From GCA-003244245 sp963823755 (GTDB taxonomy: Bacteria > Actinomycetota > Actinomycetes > Mycobacteriales > Pseudonocardiaceae), in the NCBI GenBank assembly GCA_963823755.1, contig CAWGMP010000024.1, positions 173,862-237,861 of the forward strand: DNA of 64,000 nt. The letters run 5' to 3'. A model generated the notes under the pieces. It made no database searches and was not told the DNA's origin. It was given only the letters and a program-made list of their open reading frames with translations. Positions 58,920 to 64,000 of this stretch are shown in pieces (the first letter of the stretch is position 1; every line of letters begins with the position of its first letter). Made by a program: the position numbers and the translations under genes.

Positions 58920-60563
58920 ATGGGTGAGTTGCGCAGTCGAAAGCAGCAGCGTGAACAGTTGGTGGCTTCGCTGCGGGTTGAGGGCAAGTCATGGGTGGCA
59001 GTAGCTGAGGCGCTGCGGCAGCGCTACCGGTTCAATGCTCGGGTAGCTCTTCGTTACGCCCATGGCTGGAGTCAGCGTGAGGCTGCTGATGAGTGGAACA
59101 AGCGCTGGCCTGATGAGCTGAAGACGTTCAAGATGTTCTCGTATTGGGAGACGTGGCCGGGTACTACCGGGCATGCTCCTTCTTTTGACAACCTTGGCAA
59201 GCTGGCAGAACTCTATGAGTGCGCGGTCAGTGATTTGCTGGTTGATCTGCCGGATTTCCGGGATCGTGATAGGGCGCCTGCGACCGGTAATGCGCTAGCA
59301 GTGCGGCTGGGCAATACCCCGGTGGTGCCAAATAGCTCGTCAGTGCCGGCAACGGCTGTTAGGCTACAGATTCCAGACGACATCGCTGCGCTGTTTTTGC
59401 CTTATCTCGGCGAGGTTCGGGCGATTGTGCGGTGCAACTTCGCCTTCGCGCGTGAGCGTGAACTCGCGTATGATCGGCTCGTGCGGCTGCTTTCCGGTTG
59501 GGCGGATACCATGAAACGACGCAAGTTACTACGTCTCCTCGGCTGGACTGCCTCGGCAGTGGCTGGTACACCGCTGCTTGAGAGCCTGCATCCGGAAGAA
59601 CAAGTCCGGGTGGCGCGGGCTGTCGAGACACCAAGCCGGGTCGATACCGCTACCATTGATCACATTGAGGCCATCTTGTGGCGCTGTATTCGGCAAGACG
59701 ATGCGCTCGGTGCACAGGCAACGTTCGATACGGTGCGCGCCCAGCGTGACCTCGTTCGACTGATCCTGCCGGAATGTCCGACTGCGCTTCGCCCCCGGTT
59801 GCTTTCGTTGTACAGCCATTATTCGTTGCAAGCCGGATGGCTCTTGTATGATCTCAACGACTTTGACGGTGCCGGATACTACTACGAGCACGCCCGGGCC
59901 ACCGCGCACGAAGCAGAGAATACTGAACTGGGAGCCTTCGTGCTGTGTATGATGAGCCATCTTGCTACCTGGCGTGGGCAACCACGGATCGGTATCGACC
60001 ATGCCGTTGCTGCCCAGGGATGGGCGACTCAGACCACTGAGCCACGTCTGCAGGCATATGCGGCTGATGTTGCGGCGCGTGCTTACTCAAAGGTTGGGCA
60101 GGCGACCGCATGTGTTCAACAACTCGGAAAAATTGAGAGGAGTTTGGTGGCCGTATCCGACGGGGCGGCGGAGGAGTCCCTGGCGCATTTTTACTCTCAA
60201 GGCCAATTTGCTGGTACTAGGAGTCTGTGTCTCTTGCAGCTTGAAGATAGGGAAGGCGCTATTGCCTCTGCTCAAGAAGCTCTGACTATGGCCGACCCTG
60301 TCTTTGTGCGCAACCTCGCTTTCACCGAGTTGTATCTGGGGGAAGCGTACATGGCGGCCGGGGATATCTATGAAGCAGCAGTGGCAGTCGGCGAGGCCGC
60401 CATGCTCACTGCTCGGAACCGTTCAGCGAGGTTGGTGGAACGAGTCTGGGCAGCACGCGACCAATTGGCGCAGTGTCGAGTGCCTTCGGTAGTACGAGAC
60501 CTGGACGAACGGTTGCACGCATATGGTCTCAGTGATGGTGCACCGGTAAGTCGCGAACCATGA
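58920..60563 (+). CDS. helix-turn-helix regulator with TPR-like C-terminus
   Basis: A 547-residue protein of the large actinomycete family with an N-terminal XRE-like region (ALRYAHGWSQREAADEWNKRW ... FDNLGKLAELYECAVSDLLVD) and a helical TPR-like half (LYSHYSLQAGWLLYDLNDFDGAGYYYEHA; RSLCLLQLEDREGAIASAQEAL). A weak hydrophobic stretch (RRKLLRLLGWTASAVAGTPLL) follows the linker. Such proteins often sit alone or beside secondary metabolism and signalling genes. AAGGGA precedes the ATG. Its last 35 nt overlap the convergent acetyltransferase. Confidence 0.85.
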   Translation: MGELRSRKQQREQLVASLRVEGKSWVAVAEALRQRYRFNARVALRYAHGWSQREAADEWNKRWPDELKTFKMFSYWETWPGTTGHAPSFDNLGKLAELYECAVSDLLVDLPDFRDRDRAPATGNALAVRLGNTPVVPNSSSVPATAVRLQIPDDIAALFLPYLGEVRAIVRCNFAFARERELAYDRLVRLLSGWADTMKRRKLLRLLGWTASAVAGTPLLESLHPEEQVRVARAVETPSRVDTATIDHIEAILWRCIRQDDALGAQATFDTVRAQRDLVRLILPECPTALRPRLLSLYSHYSLQAGWLLYDLNDFDGAGYYYEHARATAHEAENTELGAFVLCMMSHLATWRGQPRIGIDHAVAAQGWATQTTEPRLQAYAADVAARAYSKVGQATACVQQLGKIERSLVAVSDGAAEESLAHFYSQGQFAGTRSLCLLQLEDREGAIASAQEALTMADPVFVRNLAFTELYLGEAYMAAGDIYEAAVAVGEAAMLTARNRSARLVERVWAARDQLAQCRVPSVVRDLDERLHAYGLSDGAPVSREP

Positions 60564-61095
60564 TGTCGAACTCGGGCGCAAAGTCAGTGACTGGCCCACG
60601 GAGCCGACCAACGACTCGCCAGCCCCAGCGCTCATAGACTGCCCGTGCCTCATGAGCTACGGGCTCCACGGCGAGCGTGGTTCGTGATTCTTGCCTGCTG
60701 GCGAGCAATGTGTCATGGAGCTGCCGACCAATTCCGTGGCGACGCCAACCCTCGGCCACCGCGAAGTCGATGAGCGCGAACGTTCGTCCTTCCCATTCCG
60801 TGGTCACTTCCTCGGGTAGCGGCATGATGAAGCCATCCCACCACTTCGTATCCGGTTGCAAAGTATGGCCGTAAGCGAAGCCGACAAGCTTGTCGTCGGC
60901 CTGGGCGGTGACGATACCGAAGGTGGAATCGGTGGCAAGCCGTGAGAGTTGCCGCCGGAACTCTACTTCTCCATGCTCCGGCCACTGGTAGGGCGGTTTT
61001 GAAAAGGTCTCGTAGTACAGCTGGAAGATGGGTTCTTCGTACTCCTGTGCTGTCGTCGGAGTGCCGAGCTGTACTTGTACGCTGGGTGGGGACAT
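60529..61095 (-). CDS. GNAT-family N-acetyltransferase
   Basis: A 188-residue acetyltransferase. The acetyl-CoA loop is EGWRRHGIGRQLHDTLLAS (Q/RxxGxG/A type), preceded by FALIDFAVAE and followed by AHEARAVYERWGWRVVGRL. The substrate is unknown. AAGGAG precedes the ATG. Convergent with the TPR regulator. Confidence 0.9.
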   Translation of the reverse strand: MSPPSVQVQLGTPTTAQEYEEPIFQLYYETFSKPPYQWPEHGEVEFRRQLSRLATDSTFGIVTAQADDKLVGFAYGHTLQPDTKWWDGFIMPLPEEVTTEWEGRTFALIDFAVAEGWRRHGIGRQLHDTLLASRQESRTTLAVEPVAHEARAVYERWGWRVVGRLRGPVTDFAPEFDIMVRDLPVHHH

Positions 61096-61386
61096 TTGGG
61101 CTCCTTCTGGGACGTCCGGTTAGGCAGCGTCGCTGGAACTGACACTTCTGGCGATTCAGAGGACGTGCCTATCCTAGCGAAATCCTGGTGTCTGACCGTC
61201 GCTCAGGTACGGAGGGCAATGGTTTTCGCTGCTCGGCTCCACGTCTACGCGCGTCGGTGTCGAGGCGTATCATGGCGTGGTGAGCGAATCTCCAATAAGG
61301 ATCCACCTGGATCAGTTGCACTGGATCAGCCTCGCCAGGGCGAATACTGGTAGGGCAAGCCTGTCGGCGATGTACCGCTCTGGGGA

Positions 61387-62129
61387 TTGCCCCATGTCCA
61401 GCAGGCACTGGGCACGCTGCGTGTACGAGAAGTCGACACCCTCGCCGTCGATCGGGTGTTGACGGCAATCAAAGGACAGACTGTCAGCGGAGCGCGGACA
61501 GCGAAGATTGTGATCTCTGGCCTGATGCGCCTGGCCGCCCGGATCGAGGGCACCCCTCGGCGCAAGCCCCGAGCGTTGACCGCCGAGGAACGTCAGCAGT
61601 GGCTTTCCGCACTGAAATTTAGCGAGCCGGCCCAAGCGTGGGATCTGCCGGACCTGTCGTTGATGATGCTGGCGACCGGATGCCGGATCGGAGAATGCCG
61701 CGCCATCGGCTGGGACGAGATCGACCTTGAGCACGCCACTGTCGACGTGCGCTGGCGCTTGGTCCGCCGCACGGGCGTCGGGCTGCTACGCCTGCCGTCC
61801 ACCAAGTCAGGCAAGGCGGCGAGCGGGTGATCCCAATACCGAGTTGGGCCATGACGATGCTCAAACGGCGTCGGCTGGCCATCACCTCGGAGGTACAGGC
61901 GGTGTTTCCTGATTCGCTCGGTGGCTGGCGGGATCCGTCCAACGTCCGGCGCGTATGGCGGCAGGTCCGCGACGAGGCCCAGATGGAGGGGCTGGTCAGC
62001 CATATGCTCCGCAAGACCGTGGCCAGCTTCCTCGATGACGCCGACGTGTCCACCCGCAAGATCAGCGACCAGCTGGGTCACTCCAAGATCAGCATGACGC
62101 AGGATCGTTACCTAGCGGGAGTTTCCTAG
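61387..62129 (+). pseudogene. tyrosine integrase, truncated and frameshifted
   Basis: The first frame (from 61387) has the core-binding part LGTLRVREVDTLAVDRVLTA and the first catalytic Arg in LATGCRIGECRAIGWDEIDL. Near 61820 the frame changes; the second frame has SHMLRKTVASFLDD (HxxR) and LGHSKISMTQDRY (catalytic Tyr). The N-terminal arm-binding domain is missing. The last three codons come from the terminal repeat of the insertion sequence. No tRNA or att site was seen next to it. Confidence 0.85.
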
Positions 62130-62148
62130 ATAAGTTGATCTTGATGTG
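62114..62148 (+). repeat. left terminal inverted repeat of the insertion sequence
   Basis: Begins AGCGGGAGTTTCCT and supplies the final codons and stop (GCG GGA GTT TCC TAG) of the integrase remnant. Confidence 0.85.
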
Positions 62149-62195
62149 CATACCCCCTGGTCAGGGCTAGTGTCGATCTTGTTTGGGTGTATTAC

Positions 62196-63854
62196 CTAAC
62201 TGGTTGGTGCCCACCGGTCCAACTCGAAGATGTCGAACAGTTGCTGTTGGAGGTCGGTCATGTCGGTGATCACCCGGCGGGCTTTGGGGCGGCCTCGGGT
62301 GCCGGGGTAGATCAGGACGGTTTCTTGGATGCGGGCCAGTCGCGTGAGGAGTTCACGAACGCTGAGGTCGAGTCCGTGACGGGCGGCGTCGCGGCGCATC
62401 AGATGGGCGATCATCAGCGCCAGGACGCAGTAGAAGACATGCACGCGGATGTGGTTGTCGGTGAAGTGGTGCATCGGTGAAAACGACACTACGTCAGGGT
62501 CTTTGAGCTGACGGAAGCCGAACTCGGCTTCGGACTGTGAGCGGTATCCGGCGATGACCTCGGCTGTGGTCCAGTCGGCGCGGTCGGTGATGAGGATCCG
62601 TTTGCCGAAGATTCGTTGTTCGAGGGCGTCACGGGCGTCGGTGTCGATCTGGAAGTCCAGTCGGATATCGGGCGGGGTGTCCCCGGTGAGTTGCCAGGTC
62701 AGTACCTCGCTGACCCAGCGGGGTGCGCAGATCGAGGTGATGGCGGTTTCCAGTTTCGTCTTGCTGCGGCGGGCTTGTCCCCGGGTGAGGGTGTCTTGGA
62801 TGCTGGTGAGCTGGCGGGTGGTTTTGGCCAGGGTCTGGTCGAAACCGCGGGACTGGCCGCTGTGCAACTCTTCGGAATGAGTCAGCACCACCCGATGCGA
62901 GCGCCCCAGCGCGTCCAGGTCCGTTTCCCGTGCGGTGACACCGTCGAACTCGACGACCGACTGGTAGTCGGTGGTGGGGATCTCCAGCAGCGCCTGGTGA
63001 TCCGATGGCGGTAAGGAACCGACGTAATGCAGGCGGTGGCGGTCCAGGAGTTCAAAGTTGGGTCGGGAGTTCTGCCCGGCGTCGAACACCACGGTCAGTT
63101 CGCCGTCGGTGCCACCGAGTCTGCGGTGCCGGGCGGTGAGTTCTTCGATCATCCGCCCGAACTGGGTGACGTCGGTGAGGTTTCCAGGGTAGGCATGGGA
63201 CAGCAGCGGTATCCCGCCGTCGCGGGTGATGACCAGACCCAACCCGACCAGCCTGAGATCGGTGCGTTTCTGTTTGGCTTTGCCGCGTTGCGCGATCGGC
63301 GCGCGGACGTTGGTGGAGTCGATGAATGTGGCGAAGTTGGTCATGTCCAGGGCGAGGGAGGAAATATCCAACCCGAACACCGTGATCGCCCTCGCGGAGA
63401 TCCGCCGTTCGATCTCGGTCAGAGCCTGCGGGTTCAGGACATGCATCGCATCCCAGAACCGGCGGTGGTCCAGCGCCACAGCGCCGATCTTGACCAGATG
63501 ATCACCGGCGGTGGTGGCCCACCAGTCGGCGAACTTCAGCTTGGAGCACGGGTCGACCACCCGGTTGGCCGCGGCCAACACGACATAGGTACCCACCGAG
63601 GCGCCCGCATCCTCGCGGCGTGCGCCCAGGACGTCATCGACGATCTCGATCACACCAAGCTTCTCGATCACACCCCAGGTCGCGGCGAGATCCCCGAACG
63701 CCAGATGCCGGGTTCTCGAAGGCAGCGTGGTCGCACCGGCCATCGCCGCCTCGATGTCCTCAGCGCTGCCGAGATACCTCTGCTCCACGATGCGTGGCTT
63801 ACCACCCACCCGCGCCGAGACCGCCAGGTAGTAATACGGCTTGCCATTGATCAT
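62196..63854 (-). CDS. IS1634-family (IS4 group) transposase
   Basis: A 552-residue DDE transposase. Conserved parts are KPRIVEQRYLGSAEDIEAAM, FIDSTNVRAPIAQRGKAKQKR (first Asp region), LTVVFDAGQNSRPNFELLD (second Asp) and the Y-(2)-R-(3)-E-(6)-K-like block AGYRSQSEAEFGFRQLKDP with the Glu. It is apparently full length. The ATG at 63854 is preferred; a GTG at 63875 is also possible. No frameshift is seen, so the element may be active. Confidence 0.9.
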   Translation of the reverse strand: MINGKPYYYLAVSARVGGKPRIVEQRYLGSAEDIEAAMAGATTLPSRTRHLAFGDLAATWGVIEKLGVIEIVDDVLGARREDAGASVGTYVVLAAANRVVDPCSKLKFADWWATTAGDHLVKIGAVALDHRRFWDAMHVLNPQALTEIERRISARAITVFGLDISSLALDMTNFATFIDSTNVRAPIAQRGKAKQKRTDLRLVGLGLVITRDGGIPLLSHAYPGNLTDVTQFGRMIEELTARHRRLGGTDGELTVVFDAGQNSRPNFELLDRHRLHYVGSLPPSDHQALLEIPTTDYQSVVEFDGVTARETDLDALGRSHRVVLTHSEELHSGQSRGFDQTLAKTTRQLTSIQDTLTRGQARRSKTKLETAITSICAPRWVSEVLTWQLTGDTPPDIRLDFQIDTDARDALEQRIFGKRILITDRADWTTAEVIAGYRSQSEAEFGFRQLKDPDVVSFSPMHHFTDNHIRVHVFYCVLALMIAHLMRRDAARHGLDLSVRELLTRLARIQETVLIYPGTRGRPKARRVITDMTDLQQQLFDIFELDRWAPTS

Positions 63855-63965
63855 CTTACTGATTACCGACGCCACATTATTTAGGTAATACACTTGATCA
63901 AGGAAAGTCAACCACCTTCGCGACGTGTCACCCCAGGTCAACGGCATGACGACACCCGCCGACCC

Positions 63966-64000
63966 CACCTCAAGATCAACTTAGCCAGGAAACTCCCGCT
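63966..64000 (-). repeat. right terminal inverted repeat of the insertion sequence
   Basis: Reverse-complement partner of 62114-62148, ending at the window edge. Confidence 0.8.

Larger units (their letters stand above)
62114..64000 (-). mobile_element. IS1634-like insertion sequence
   Basis: A transposase gene bounded by 35-bp inverted repeats: 62114-62148 and 63966-64000 match in inverted orientation with three differences. The right copy touches the window edge, so the true end and any target duplication cannot be seen. The element sits in the 3' end of the integrase. Confidence 0.85.

Noticed and set aside
1..64000. CRISPR arrays, rRNA or tRNA genes
   Set aside because: No regularly spaced repeats and no cloverleaf or rRNA signatures were seen on reading; a tRNA scan would be needed to be certain.

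Overview
The window is high-GC actinobacterial chromosome, most likely from the order Pseudonocardiales or a close relative. The evidence is a SigB-type group 2 sigma factor, a WhiB3-type iron-sulfur regulator, the small actinobacterial families DUF3039, DUF3099 and DUF7455, many GTG starts, and repeated TAnnnT boxes 6-8 nt upstream of a start codon (leaderless genes). No rRNA, tRNA or CRISPR array was seen.

Region 1 (1-28 kb) is mostly ordinary core and metabolic sequence. It holds sigB and dtd; a polyhydroxyalkanoate group (phaC, an XRE regulator, a phasin-like protein); an HhH-GPD protein and a DUF3099 membrane protein that seems to lack a standard start codon; and a mosB-mosA pair for a molybdenum storage protein, which is unexpected in an actinomycete. 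Further on are helicases, a glutamine-synthetase-like ligase, an acyl-CoA dehydrogenase, a secreted TAP-type hydrolase, an MFS exporter fused to carboxypeptidase-regulatory-like domains and coupled to a YceI protein, a ferredoxin-reductase-type flavoprotein, whiB3, and a flavin monooxygenase with a divergent TetR regulator.

Region 2 (28-43 kb) is accessory and visibly rearranged. It has a complete pqqABCDE operon, whose 21-residue precursor gene pqqA was found by eye. Next come a broken glycogen-debranching gene, a DUF6390 protein and a CopG-type repressor. A glutamate ABC transporter operon is broken up: pieces of gluB, gluC and gluD lie either side of a cassette with a HAD-GT20 fusion and a PfkB sugar kinase. 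That cassette is bordered by a Tn3-type resolvase fragment on one side and a Tn3 transposase fragment on the other. Calvin-cycle type fbp and prk follow without RuBisCO, then a FolP2-like protein, a methyltransferase and a pterin dehydratase-like protein.

Region 3 (43-64 kb) has an IS6-type remnant and a two-gene operon of an S8 (subtilisin) protease with a probable winged-helix N-terminus plus an alpha/beta hydrolase, the best candidate for an undescribed system. It also has a crotonase, a polysaccharide deacetylase, a SWIM/SNF2 helicase, a TPR protein, and an AraC regulator-nitrilase-aldoxime dehydratase group. The end holds a TPR regulator, a GNAT acetyltransferase and a broken tyrosine integrase cut by an IS1634-like insertion sequence that runs to the window edge. 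Several otherwise intact genes (crotonase, SNF2, nitrilase) carry single-base frameshifts, so sequencing indels must be excluded before calling them dead.
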